Shown: positions 1-7,345, counted from the stretch's first letter. The stretch is 15,532 bases of DNA from Porphyromonadaceae bacterium (GCA_003517675.1 DPAC01000112.1:1-15532), one strand, 5' to 3'. Notes: a model not told the origin generated them from the sequence alone. A program made the numbers and translations.

Positions 1-56
1 ATTGCCGTCAAACAAAATATTTTTACGCTGATATGCATATTTTCAAAGTTAGTTTT

Positions 57-1475
57 TTACCAGTTGTCGGTACGGAAAGAAGAAAGGGGAAGGTTACCTT
101 CTACCGTAAAGATTTCCGTTGCTTCGGTATCGTTAAAGCAGTAACGGACAGCTGCCGGTTTTTCTACGTTCGGCGAGAATACAAAAATCCGGTTTCCATC
201 AACAGCCGCCTTGGCAGGATAGAATCTTTTGTCATCTCCGGCAACCTGAAATTGCAAAACCTCTTTTCCATGCGTGGTGAGTCCCGGGCTGGAAGGGATA
301 TCCATCGTGAGAACGGCTACGCGCCCTTCCATGATTACGGATTGAACTTCCGGACTGCGGTAATGAATTTTATCCATGCCGTATGTTTTAGCCAACGCCC
401 AAAGAGCCAGTCGCTCTCCGGCATATTTCTTTTTGGGTGGATGGATGCAGTCGGGGCTGTCCGAATCCATCAAAACAGCCATTCCCGTGTTGGGTGTCGT
501 TTTCATCCCTTTGGACTGTGCTTCGCGAATAAAGGCGGAATTAAGTCCGCCCCCGTAGTTATAGGGAGCAATCTGGCAGTAATAAAACGGGAATTCTCCC
601 ACTTCCCAGATCGTACGCCATTCGCGTACCATCTTGTCAAATAGTTCCACGTATCTGTCCGGCTCATCCCGGTTGGATTCGCCCTGATACCAGATAGCGC
701 CGCGGATACCGTACCCTACGATGGGATGCAGCATACCATTATATAATACGGTGGGTGTTCCGTTTTGTGATTTTATATCGGCATCGGTGACGGGTATCTG
801 AACATCGGGGATAACGCTTTTAATGGAAGAAGGCGTCATCCAGGCTTCGATGCGCGAACCGCCCCAGCTGGTATGGATCAGACCGACAGGAACGTCCAAC
901 ACTTGATTCAGCAAACGGCCAAAGAAATAGCCTGTAGCCGTGAAATCCGGTGTTGTCTCCGGTCCCGCTACTTCCCACGTGCCCTCACAGTCGGCCTGGG
1001 GCACTGATTTGGAAGCTTTTTTCATGGTGAAGCAACGGATGCCGGGATTCCGGGAAGTGGCAATCGCTTCGGGTCCTCCCTCGATCGGCTGGTTGCTAAA
1101 CCCTTTCATTGGCATCTCCATGTTGGATTGTCCCGAACAAACCCACACCTCTCCGATCAGGATGTTATTCAATGTAATTGCTTTACCGTCGCTTATGGTA
1201 ATGGTATAGGGTGTATAGCCTGCTGCAGGTGTCTTCACCTTCAACTTCCAATACCCTTGTCCGTCACTTCTCGCCGAATAGCTTCTCTTGTCCCACGAAG
1301 TAGTTACCCGTACGGAGCTGTTTGCTTTTGCCCAACCCCAGATCGCAGCCTCCGATTGTTGCTGCAATACCATGTTGTCGCCAAAAATGGCAGGCATCCT
1401 GATTTCCGCGTTCAATGAGAAGAGGACGGAAAACAGGAATAAAATGAGAAATACTCGTTTTGTGATTTTTTTCAT
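57..1475 (-). CDS. Sialate O-acetylesterase-like SGNH hydrolase, exported
   Basis: A 472-aa protein of the SGNH/GDSL sialate O-acetylesterase family, which removes O-acetyl groups from sialic acids or other acetylated glycan sugars. Residues 1-23 form a Sec signal peptide (KK then a hydrophobic run, likely cleaved after SLNA), so it should act in the periplasm or at the outer surface. Seen in sequence: the block-I nucleophile in GQSNM (Ser117), GGSRIEAWM at 205-213, WYQGESN at 262-268, and a C-terminal DCIHPP with Asp342 and His345 as the catalytic pair. A beta-rich N-terminal region (24-100) precedes the catalytic core. The start is the first Met before the signal peptide. It is the last gene of the minus-strand cluster, 43 bp after the YdjC-like gene. 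The true substrate could be acetylated plant or bacterial polysaccharide rather than sialic acid; no sialidase or sialic-acid catabolic gene lies in the window. Confidence 0.9.
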   Translation of the reverse strand: MKKITKRVFLILFLFSVLFSLNAEIRMPAIFGDNMVLQQQSEAAIWGWAKANSSVRVTTSWDKRSYSARSDGQGYWKLKVKTPAAGYTPYTITISDGKAITLNNILIGEVWVCSGQSNMEMPMKGFSNQPIEGGPEAIATSRNPGIRCFTMKKASKSVPQADCEGTWEVAGPETTPDFTATGYFFGRLLNQVLDVPVGLIHTSWGGSRIEAWMTPSSIKSVIPDVQIPVTDADIKSQNGTPTVLYNGMLHPIVGYGIRGAIWYQGESNRDEPDRYVELFDKMVREWRTIWEVGEFPFYYCQIAPYNYGGGLNSAFIREAQSKGMKTTPNTGMAVLMDSDSPDCIHPPKKKYAGERLALWALAKTYGMDKIHYRSPEVQSVIMEGRVAVLTMDIPSSPGLTTHGKEVLQFQVAGDDKRFYPAKAAVDGNRIFVFSPNVEKPAAVRYCFNDTEATEIFTVEGNLPLSSFRTDNW

Positions 1476-1518
1476 GACATAATGTTTTTACTGAATTATT
1501 GGCAAAAGTGGTCTTTTT

Positions 1519-2433
1519 TTAATGCTGCTGCAATTCAAACAACGGCTGATAACTGATCACGATAATTCCTTCTTCTTTGAGCAATTGCATCAACCTGTCA
1601 CCGGTAAAAAACTCTAACTCCTTTATACGTGTAGGGGCAGAACCGGTGATTGCCCGTATCTCTTCTCCCTCCGTCGCAGCATGGATATAAATTTCCGTCA
1701 CGCCCGGTTTCAGGTTTTTGATGAAATTGGTCCAGAACCCCTCCAGATTTTCTGTTTTGTACTCCTGAAATTCTTCATGAATAAAATAATCCGGATGAAT
1801 AATCCCTTTCTCTTTACAGATATCCCTGAAAGGAGGGGCTCCAAAGTTATCCAAAGTAGATTGAGACGGCATCCTTACCGGAAGATCGAATTCTTCAGCA
1901 AGTTGCAGATAGACTTGCATATAATCGGGTGAATACTGGTATGTTCCCATATGCGAATCGATATGGTTCACCGGTACTCCCGCCTTCAATGCTTTACGGA
2001 TCTGCGCCCTGCCTTCAATCAATGCTTCTTCGGTATTGGAGGCTTTATACACATCCCTTACATCCTTCCACATATAACCCTCTTCATCATAGAGTCCCGG
2101 TACCTCATTGCGCGATGCTACCGTCCCCCACCGGTAGTTTTCCCATTCCGATGTCAGTGTGAGATGGACGCCAAATCCTTTGTCCGGATTCTCTTTTGCA
2201 TATTTTACGATCTCATTCGACCAGGGACAGGGCATCATGATGGTAGCCGAACTGATCACTCCTTTCTCCATCCCTTCAATAGTAGCAGCATTGGCAGCAT
2301 GGCACATCCCTGCATCGTCATTGTTGATGATCAACAACCTGTCCGTCTTTTTATATCCTAAACGTTCGGCTAACGTCTGTGCGGAAAGGGTTCCTGCAAA
2401 TAATAATAAACTCATTATCAGAATTCCTCTCAT
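1519..2433 (-). CDS. YdjC/ChbG-like carbohydrate deacetylase, exported
   Basis: A 304-aa protein of the YdjC/ChbG polysaccharide deacetylase family; ChbG removes the N-acetyl group from chitooligosaccharides. Residues 1-18 look like a Sec signal peptide (cleavage near LSA|Q), unlike cytosolic ChbG, so this copy probably acts in the periplasm. Metal-site motifs are visible: NNDD at 37-40, GVHLTLTSEW at 88-97, HIDSHMG at 157-163 and EIYIHAA at 247-253. The residues expected to bind the metal (Asp39 or Asp40, His90, His161) are present, so it is probably active. It lies 50 bp downstream of the PqaA-like hydrolase and 43 bp upstream of the SGNH esterase, consistent with cotranscription. The substrate is not readable from sequence; an N- or O-acetylated oligosaccharide is an inference. 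Confidence 0.88.
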   Translation of the reverse strand: MRGILIMSLLLFAGTLSAQTLAERLGYKKTDRLLIINNDDAGMCHAANAATIEGMEKGVISSATIMMPCPWSNEIVKYAKENPDKGFGVHLTLTSEWENYRWGTVASRNEVPGLYDEEGYMWKDVRDVYKASNTEEALIEGRAQIRKALKAGVPVNHIDSHMGTYQYSPDYMQVYLQLAEEFDLPVRMPSQSTLDNFGAPPFRDICKEKGIIHPDYFIHEEFQEYKTENLEGFWTNFIKNLKPGVTEIYIHAATEGEEIRAITGSAPTRIKELEFFTGDRLMQLLKEEGIIVISYQPLFELQQH

Positions 2434-2483
2434 CTTGTTTGGTTTATAAATTAAAACTATTTTTCATCTCAGGGAAGCAACTA

Positions 2484-3836
2484 TTATTGTACAAATACCT
2501 GTTTATTATCCGAGACAAACGTCCGTGTGCTGACCGAGAATTCTTCGCCGTGAGGATCTTTGTAAATCAGGTCAACATAAAAAGCCTGAAATCCGGTCTT
2601 CGGGTATTTTACCCTTACATTGAGCACAGATCGGTTCTTCGCATCAATTCTGATGTCGCTCTTTGTCCATACTGCCTTACGGAAATCCCTGCTGTCAGAA
2701 ACAGATTTCCATAATCTGGCGCCTATCAGTTTATCGGGAGAGGTTTTTACCTGCAAATCGATATTTTTCCCTTTCTCGACCAGTTCCCACTCGCAGACAG
2801 GATAATCTGCTTTGTTGAGCATGAGCGAGAAAAAAGCATCTAACGCACCTAAAGCCTGTACTTTATCCCCCAAACCATGGCCGGCATTGGGAACATAATG
2901 CAGCAGGTTATGTCCGGGAATCTCATTGATATAATGTTTCACCGCATCCACTGTCCAATAGGGATCGTTCGTTCCCATAATAATCAGCTTGGGCATCGTC
3001 AGTTTTTCCCGGTAGGAGTAAGGGTCAATCATCTGGACGACAGCTTTTCCAAGTTCGCTGTGAATCGTCTGCGGAAGCTCCAGATTCACATAATCCCGGA
3101 TCTCTTCGCTGTATGCTCCGTATAGCTGTTTCTGATAATCGAAAGTGACAGGCATGTTCAGCATATCGATCACCATAGGAGCGATTGCCTCCACGCGTGG
3201 ATCCTGAAGCGCTCCCGTAAGCCAGGTTGTCCATCCTCTCTTCGATGCTCCTGAAACAAGGAAACGATTTATTTTCTGATTCAGTTGATGGATGGCAAAT
3301 TCCTGCACCACATTCATCGCCTTATAAGCCGTTTTTGTCATGGGAAAGAGCAATGGCCAGGAGTAATCTTTGTCTTTTATGAACTCATTAAGGGTATAGG
3401 AGATCAAAGCATCTTCTTTCAAACCAAACAGAGGCTGATTGGGCACTTGTTTTAAGATACAGACAAGTGCTTTGTTCCTGTTTGCCATGGCGGACAGGAA
3501 CAAAAACAAATCATCATCTTCTTTTGCAAATTTCGGAATACCCTCGTTTAGTGAACCTCCATCTATAAATAACAGGGTGCCATCCTGTTCTACCGATTCC
3601 GGGACAAAGATAATCAGTTCATGCTTCCATAAAATTCCCTGCCATTTCTGGGAGATAAACAGTAAGGAATAGGCCTTTGCCTCATCCATTTCATACGTCT
3701 TTCTCACTTCCCATCCCCATGTACGATCATCATTGTGGATATAGGCACTCAGTGCCGTTTCGGGTGTAATGGTTTGCTGGGCATAACCCGAAACAAAGCA
3801 GAAGTAAATAACTAAAATAAACAGTAATTTCTTCAT
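2484..3836 (-). CDS. PhoPQ-activated pathogenicity-related (PqaA-like) alpha/beta hydrolase
   Basis: A 450-aa protein of the PhoPQ-activated pathogenicity-related family, an alpha/beta-hydrolase group named after Salmonella PqaA whose biochemical role is poorly defined. An N-terminal signal peptide (1-19, SGYA|Q) predicts export. The hydrolase core shows the nucleophile elbow SGASKRGW with Ser198, an acid in MGTNDPYW (Asp291) and a histidine in NAGHGLGD (His320). The GxSKRG elbow is characteristic of this family. A C-terminal beta-rich region (about 345-450) follows the catalytic domain. It is the first hydrolase after the AraC-type regulator (101-bp gap) and is followed after 50 bp by the YdjC-like deacetylase. 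In Bacteroidota such proteins often sit near glycan-utilisation genes, so carbohydrate esterase activity is a reasonable inference but not shown by the sequence. Confidence 0.87.
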   Translation of the reverse strand: MKKLLFILVIYFCFVSGYAQQTITPETALSAYIHNDDRTWGWEVRKTYEMDEAKAYSLLFISQKWQGILWKHELIIFVPESVEQDGTLLFIDGGSLNEGIPKFAKEDDDLFLFLSAMANRNKALVCILKQVPNQPLFGLKEDALISYTLNEFIKDKDYSWPLLFPMTKTAYKAMNVVQEFAIHQLNQKINRFLVSGASKRGWTTWLTGALQDPRVEAIAPMVIDMLNMPVTFDYQKQLYGAYSEEIRDYVNLELPQTIHSELGKAVVQMIDPYSYREKLTMPKLIIMGTNDPYWTVDAVKHYINEIPGHNLLHYVPNAGHGLGDKVQALGALDAFFSLMLNKADYPVCEWELVEKGKNIDLQVKTSPDKLIGARLWKSVSDSRDFRKAVWTKSDIRIDAKNRSVLNVRVKYPKTGFQAFYVDLIYKDPHGEEFSVSTRTFVSDNKQVFVQ

Positions 3837-3846
3837 ACACTTCTAT

Positions 3847-3863
3847 TTATTTTCAGATGTGGT
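3847..3863 (+). repeat. 17-bp repeat, inverted partner at 6229-6245
   Basis: TTATTTTCAGATGTGGT on the plus strand, between the AraC-type and PqaA-like genes. The same 17 bases occur on the minus strand at 6245-6229, pointing towards each other. The next few bases are also partly conserved (G-G--AA versus A-G--AA). Confidence 0.75.
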
Positions 3864-3937
3864 GGTAAGTAAAGTATTATACATTTGAGGAACGTTTTCG
3901 ACATGCAAAACTTGCTAGGATTTTTTCCATGAATCCC

Positions 3938-4834
3938 TTATTTAATTCTTCCTAAATCCCTGTATTCCAAAGGAGTAATCCCAACTCTCTTTTTAAAAAA
4001 TGAGAGAAAGTACTCATAGGAGCTGAAATTGAGTTCATAGGCAATCTCCTTGACAGAATGGTTTGTTTCTGCCAATAGTTCTTTTGCTTTGCGGAGTTTT
4101 AATTCCTGGAAATATTGCGCCGGTGCATATCCGGTGTATTCTTTAAATGCTTTTCTGAATGAAGAGTAGCTGATTCCCAGGTTAGCAGCGATCTCTTGTG
4201 CATCAATGTTTTTGTGAATGTTCTCATACATGATCACCTTGGCCCGTTCTATCTTCTGGGCCGAATCCTTTGATTCGAAGTTTTTGTGTTGCGCCAATGA
4301 TAAAATGGTTCCTAAAATATTAAAAGCAATGCCTGCCAGCGTTTGCTGTACGCCCGTTTTATCTTCTTTTGCTACTCTAATGGCTGTAGCGAACAGGTTC
4401 ACCAGATCTTCATTCACCCCCACATTGAGCACCTGATTGTCGGGAGAAATGAATCCGTTGGCTACAATGGCATCGATGATTTTTCCTTCAAAACCGATGT
4501 AATATTCATTCCACCCGGTTTCTTTCAGCGGACAGTAAGTATGCCACTGCCCCGGAAAGAGAAGCATCACCTGCCCTTTGGAAATGTTTGCCTTCTTTGT
4601 TGTGGCCGAAGTAAAGGTTCCCTTGCCTTTGCTGATGTAAACAATTTGATATTCGGATAAGACACGTCCGTTGTCAGGCCTGAAATAGTAGCTTTTAGGA
4701 TGTTCAGTAGGCGGATACTGTGTAAGGGGCGCTATCGGTTGAAAACCGACCGTATTGACAGTGAGGCCGAATTTTTTGTCTCTTTCACTGACTATCAGGT
4801 ATTTGAAATCGATGCCAAAATCATTGTATCTCAT
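3938..4834 (-). CDS. AraC/XylS-family transcriptional regulator
   Basis: A 298-aa sugar-responsive type regulator. The N-terminal part (about 55-120) resembles an AraC cupin ligand-binding domain, with GKGTF, ISKGQVMLLFPGQWHTY and a YYIGFEG segment. The C-terminal 100 residues form the double helix-turn-helix: a first HTH around 211-233 (DAQEIAANLGISYSSFRKAF) and a second around 259-282 (SVKEIAYELNFSS), ending in GITPLEYRD. There is no signal peptide or membrane segment, so it is cytosolic. It is on the same strand and immediately upstream of three exported hydrolases, making it the likely local regulator. It could alternatively regulate the rhamnose operon 3.8 kb away, since Bacteroides RhaR is also AraC-type; the sequence cannot decide. 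Its reading frame lies between two inverted copies of a 17-bp repeat (3847-3863 and 6229-6245). Confidence 0.9.
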   Translation of the reverse strand: MRYNDFGIDFKYLIVSERDKKFGLTVNTVGFQPIAPLTQYPPTEHPKSYYFRPDNGRVLSEYQIVYISKGKGTFTSATTKKANISKGQVMLLFPGQWHTYCPLKETGWNEYYIGFEGKIIDAIVANGFISPDNQVLNVGVNEDLVNLFATAIRVAKEDKTGVQQTLAGIAFNILGTILSLAQHKNFESKDSAQKIERAKVIMYENIHKNIDAQEIAANLGISYSSFRKAFKEYTGYAPAQYFQELKLRKAKELLAETNHSVKEIAYELNFSSYEYFLSFFKKRVGITPLEYRDLGRIK

Positions 4835-4972
4835 GTAGGTTAGGTTTGCATAATTTATTGTTTAAACGTGTAAATGTAGTGAATTTTTAAACAAATCATC
4901 ATCTCCTGCTTGTATAAAATTGCCCCTCTTTATTAGATTAGCGTAAAAGGAGTCAGGTTTTTTAAAAACGGA

Positions 4973-4980
4973 CAAAACTA
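4973..4980 (-). promoter_or_regulatory. Possible -7 box upstream of the AraC-type regulator
   Basis: On the minus strand this reads TAGTTTTG, matching TAnnTTTG. No TTTG/TTG was found at the usual -33 distance, and it would give a leader of about 130 nt before the start at 4834. Another near-match (TACATTTA) lies closer to the gene but also lacks a -33 box. This is a weak call. Confidence 0.25.
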
Positions 4981-5029
4981 CCTGAAACAGAGGGTTTGAT
5001 GGCTATCCTGTATTTTTAAGTAGTTCAAT

Positions 5030-5094
5030 TCCGCTTAAGTCGGGAATGGGTGCAGCGCACCGACAGAGGCCTATTTATTAGAGGCAGTGCTGTT
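5030..5094. other. Small inverted repeats downstream of the HEPN gene
   Basis: The gap 4835-5093 has no gene. Near the HEPN stop, 5050-5062 carries GGTGC-AGC-GCACC, a perfect 5-bp stem with a 3-nt loop. ATTCC (5029-5033) pairs with GGAAT (5043-5047). The hairpins could mark the 3' end of the MNT-HEPN transcript, but no T-tract follows on the minus strand, so a Rho-independent terminator is not supported. Confidence 0.3.
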
Positions 5095-5483
5095 TATTTG
5101 ATTAACCTCTCAACGATATCTTTTACCAAGAAAGCAATGTCACAGTACTCCAGAGTTTCTTTTTCATCTGGGATGTAAAAGTCGTCAGGATACCTCACAC
5201 TTACTCCAAAGTCTGTCAAGCTTTTAAAATCTATCTGAAAAGCTTCATTATTTATTTTTTGACATTCAAGGAGGAGGAAGTCTAGATCATGTGTTCTTGG
5301 AAAGTCAACATCATGAAAAGCCAGGAATGCTTTAAGGAACTTCTCTGATGCTTGTTGAGCATGAAAGCAAATACTGCTAGTGTAATATGCAGCACCCGCA
5401 TTCACAAGGCTTTTTATTACGGCAATATCCTCATTTGCCCTGAAAAGCCAATTCTTAATATATTCAGCTTTGTCCCTGGTCAT
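5094..5483 (-). CDS. HEPN domain protein, partner of the upstream nucleotidyltransferase
   Basis: A 129-aa all-helical HEPN-domain protein, of the type with HAQQASEKFLKA (41-52), a PRTHDL segment (62-67) and VRYPDDF (96-102). Such proteins are coded next to minimal nucleotidyltransferases. In the HepT/MntA modules the HEPN partner is an RNase toxin neutralised by adenylylation or AMPylation by the MNT. The classical HEPN RNase motif R-x4-6-H is not evident; the only R/H pair in the expected region is R63-T-H65. This HEPN subgroup may therefore not be a canonical RNase. It overlaps the MNT gene by 4 nt (ATGA at 5480-5483), a sign of translational coupling. No signal peptide or membrane segment is seen. 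Pairing is certain; toxin activity is inferred. Confidence 0.85.
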   Translation of the reverse strand: MTRDKAEYIKNWLFRANEDIAVIKSLVNAGAAYYTSSICFHAQQASEKFLKAFLAFHDVDFPRTHDLDFLLLECQKINNEAFQIDFKSLTDFGVSVRYPDDFYIPDEKETLEYCDIAFLVKDIVERLIK

Positions 5484-5797
5484 AGCAGAATAGCATCATT
5501 AAGAATATTTTTAATAATATGACCCGGTAACTTTCTTTTTATCTTGACTTCTTTCTTGCTTTGGATTAGGATATCTGATCGGATACCTTCTTTAAGCAGG
5601 TCTTTTCTGATAATTGTTTTGAGCGGCAGTTTTTGTTTCGGGGACAGGTTTAAGGAAGTAACTACAAGAACATCAAAGTCACTGTCAGAGGCAGCTTCTC
5701 TTCTTGCTCGAGAACCGAATAATAAAACTTCTGCATCAGGTAGATACTTGCTTGCAGTTGCTTTAATAAGTTCTAATATCTCACGATTTGTTTCCAT
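5480..5797 (-). CDS. Minimal nucleotidyltransferase (MNT) domain protein
   Basis: A 105-aa protein with the DNA polymerase beta-type nucleotidyltransferase fold. The signature is complete: LFGSRARR at 26-33, then SDSDFDVLV at 37-45 giving metal-binding Asp40 and Asp42, and a third acidic residue Asp75 in IRSDILIQ. It is expected to transfer a nucleotide, in MntA-type systems AMP onto the HEPN partner, and so act as the antitoxin. It is the first gene of a two-gene unit with the HEPN gene. A -33/-7 promoter ends 6 nt before the start codon, so the transcript would have almost no leader. No other Met codon exists in the frame, and the whole signature follows this start, so the start choice seems sound. 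Confidence 0.87.
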   Translation of the reverse strand: METNREILELIKATASKYLPDAEVLLFGSRARREAASDSDFDVLVVTSLNLSPKQKLPLKTIIRKDLLKEGIRSDILIQSKKEVKIKRKLPGHIIKNILNDAILL

Positions 5798-5803
5798 CTG
5801 CTA

Positions 5804-5834
5804 CAAAGATATCAAATTAATAATCACCGTGAAA
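5804..5834 (-). promoter_or_regulatory. Bacteroidota-type promoter of the MNT-HEPN pair
   Basis: Minus strand: TTTC (complement of 5831-5834) as a -33 box, a 19-nt spacer, then TATCTTTG (complement of 5804-5811) as a full match to TAnnTTTG. The predicted transcription start falls within a few bases of the ATG at 5797. Confidence 0.6.
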
Positions 5835-6147
5835 TCATCATATTGTCATTTCTGTTTGCGTATTGTCTCTAAACGTTCCCGTGGTTTGGGGTGTTGGGGA
5901 ATTAGCCGCCAACCCCGACATCCTACGTTATACGTTTTCCAAATATACGAAATATTTCGTTTAACAATCAATGCCCCAATACATTAAACCGTTTGATGAA
6001 CGAAATCCACCTTCGCTGGTGACTATTGCAAAAGTAGCCGATTTTTTCTATACTTCGAAATTATTAATCAATAAAATTTGATTATGAGAAAGGAATCGGG
6101 TTTGTTATACTTTGGCCTGAAGAAAGCTGTAAATTCGGAAACATCCT

Positions 6148-6158
6148 CCCCCCCCCCC
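6148..6158. repeat. C11 homopolymeric tract
   Basis: Eleven consecutive C on the plus strand in the gap downstream of rhaT. Such tracts are prone to slippage during replication and sequencing. It is not inside a convincing ORF. Confidence 0.9.
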
Positions 6159-6171
6159 TGAAGAAGGTTGA

Positions 6172-6267
6172 TTATACCTTGCTAAAATCGGGTAAAGTAT
6201 CCGCGACTAAAGCCAGCAGTCTTTTGCTACCACATCTGAAAATAAGTTTTTCGTACATGTTTATCAT
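6172..6267 (-). CDS. Possible small ORF or gene remnant downstream of rhaT
   Basis: A 31-codon minus-strand frame beginning MINMYEKLIF and ending LPDFSKV, starting 47 nt after the rhaT stop. Upstream the frame continues to a stop as QYEEIVFSD, which is similar to the MYEKLIFRC segment and explains the 34-nt direct repeat in the DNA. I do not recognise the sequence. There is no clear ribosome binding site, and it could be a fragment of a decayed gene or a chance frame. The stop lies 14 nt before the C11 tract. Confidence 0.2.
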   Translation of the reverse strand: MINMYEKLIFRCGSKRLLALVADTLPDFSKV

Positions 6268-6302
6268 ATCTGAAAATACAATTTCTTCGTACTGGTTTTA
6301 CC
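6229..6302. repeat. Two imperfect copies of a ~30-bp direct repeat, one matching 3847-3863 inverted
   Basis: ATCTGAAAAT begins at 6234 and at 6268, 34 nt apart, each followed by a similar segment ending in TCGTAC-TGTTT-like sequence. The first copy includes ACCACATCTGAAAATAA (6229-6245), the exact reverse complement of 3847-3863. Confidence 0.6.
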
Positions 6303-6313
6303 TGAATTACAGT

Positions 6314-7342
6314 TTAAAACAGATTGGGAATAATCAATGATATAATCAAGACCGCCATGCCCAGGGCCAGGAAAGTGACTGCCTTTGTCCCTGCTCCTTT
6401 CCACTCCTTCAGGATGATGCCCCACACATTGCTGAAAATCACGTTGAGCGACATGAGGATGCTCCACGAGAAGGCCATCATGACACTGTCAGGCTCAAAG
6501 AAGCTCTGTCCCATTCCCAAGCCGAAGAACTGTGAATACCACAGCAGCCCTGCCAGCGCACAGAATAAAAGGTTGTTTGTCAGTACAGCTTTGGAGGAAC
6601 GGCGAATTTCGCCGCCGGTTTTGTTTTTCCGGTTCATGTAAAGGCAATAGACCAGGTTGGTGATAAATCCGCCTACGGTGACCAACAGGGTGACCGGATT
6701 CTGTGCGAACAGCTCCATGGCTCCGGTCGCAATGGCGGCTTCCTTCAGTGGTATTCCCGCAGTCAGTCCCAGGCTGAAGCAGGCGCTCATTACGCCGGAC
6801 AGCAAGGCAATGAGCAGCCCTTTTTTCAGTGCAAAATCTTTGATGGCTTTCCGTCGCTCTTCCTCCGTCATATTTTTGGAACGGAGGCTTCCGGCATACC
6901 CGACAATGGCGATTCCAGCCAGGGCGACAGCTACGGCCAACAGCAAGGTCAAACCCTTGGGTGAGAACAGGTCGGTACCGGTCAGCATGGCCGGTATAAG
7001 GGTTCCGAATGCGGCACAGGTACCCAATGCCACCGACTGTCCCAGGGCAATTCCCAGAAAGCGCATGCTGAGTCCGAAAGTGAGTCCCCCCACGCCCCAC
7101 AGTACGCCGTAACCAATGGTCTGCCAAGCTGCTGAAGGATGAAGGGTATAGATTTCAATCAGTTCTGCCGGAGTATTGGAGATGAGTGCCCCCAGCAACG
7201 GGAAGATAAGCCATGCGAAAATTCCCTGAGTGAGCCAGAAATTTTCCCACGACCACTCCTTGATCTTATTGATGGGGACGTATGAGCTCGATTGGCCCAT
7301 ACTTCCCACAGCAATAATCAATAAACCGAAAATGGTATTCAT
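6314..7342 (-). CDS. rhaT: L-rhamnose/H+ symporter RhaT
   Basis: A 342-aa integral membrane protein matching RhaT, the proton-coupled L-rhamnose transporter of the inner membrane. About ten hydrophobic segments are visible, starting with FGLLIIAVGSMGQSSSYVPI (5-24) and ending with a helix that closes the protein at IIPNLF. The length matches the E. coli family member. It is the third gene of the rha operon: its ATG begins 3 nt after the rhaA stop, implying tight coupling. It supplies L-rhamnose to RhaA. Sequence, length and context agree, so the call is firm. Confidence 0.93.
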   Translation of the reverse strand: MNTIFGLLIIAVGSMGQSSSYVPINKIKEWSWENFWLTQGIFAWLIFPLLGALISNTPAELIEIYTLHPSAAWQTIGYGVLWGVGGLTFGLSMRFLGIALGQSVALGTCAAFGTLIPAMLTGTDLFSPKGLTLLLAVAVALAGIAIVGYAGSLRSKNMTEEERRKAIKDFALKKGLLIALLSGVMSACFSLGLTAGIPLKEAAIATGAMELFAQNPVTLLVTVGGFITNLVYCLYMNRKNKTGGEIRRSSKAVLTNNLLFCALAGLLWYSQFFGLGMGQSFFEPDSVMMAFSWSILMSLNVIFSNVWGIILKEWKGAGTKAVTFLALGMAVLIISLIIPNLF

Positions 7343-7345
7343 TGT

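Larger units (their letters stand above)
5835..6313. other. Gene-poor gap between MNT-HEPN and rhaT
   Basis: About 480 bp without a convincing gene. It holds a GC-rich inverted repeat (GGGG-TG-TTGG with CCAACCCC, about 5896-5926, no T-tract), a 14-bp perfect palindrome (5947-5960), a C11 homopolymer (6148-6158), a possible 31-codon minus-strand ORF (6172-6267) and two copies of a short repeat (6229-6245, 6268 onward). No clear Rho-independent terminator for the rha operon was found. Confidence 0.5.

Noticed and set aside
33..644. Plus-strand open frame of about 200 codons opposite the SGNH esterase
   Set aside because: The minus-strand protein has a signal peptide and full catalytic motifs; the plus-strand product is low in recognisable features.
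3837..3937. Search for a separate promoter and terminator between the AraC and PqaA-like genes
   Set aside because: No TAnnTTTG box was found, and the only hairpin (GGATT/AATCC) is short without a T-tract, so read-through from the regulator is simplest.
5886..5930. G-rich stretch (GG, GGGG, GGGG) considered as a G-quadruplex or rho-independent terminator
   Set aside because: There are too few long G-runs for a stable quadruplex, and no T-tract follows the imperfect hairpin on either strand.
5947..5960. Perfect 14-bp palindrome ACGAAATATTTCGT in the rhaT/MNT gap
   Set aside because: A 14-bp perfect palindrome is expected about once by chance in a window of this length, and it is not positioned at a promoter.
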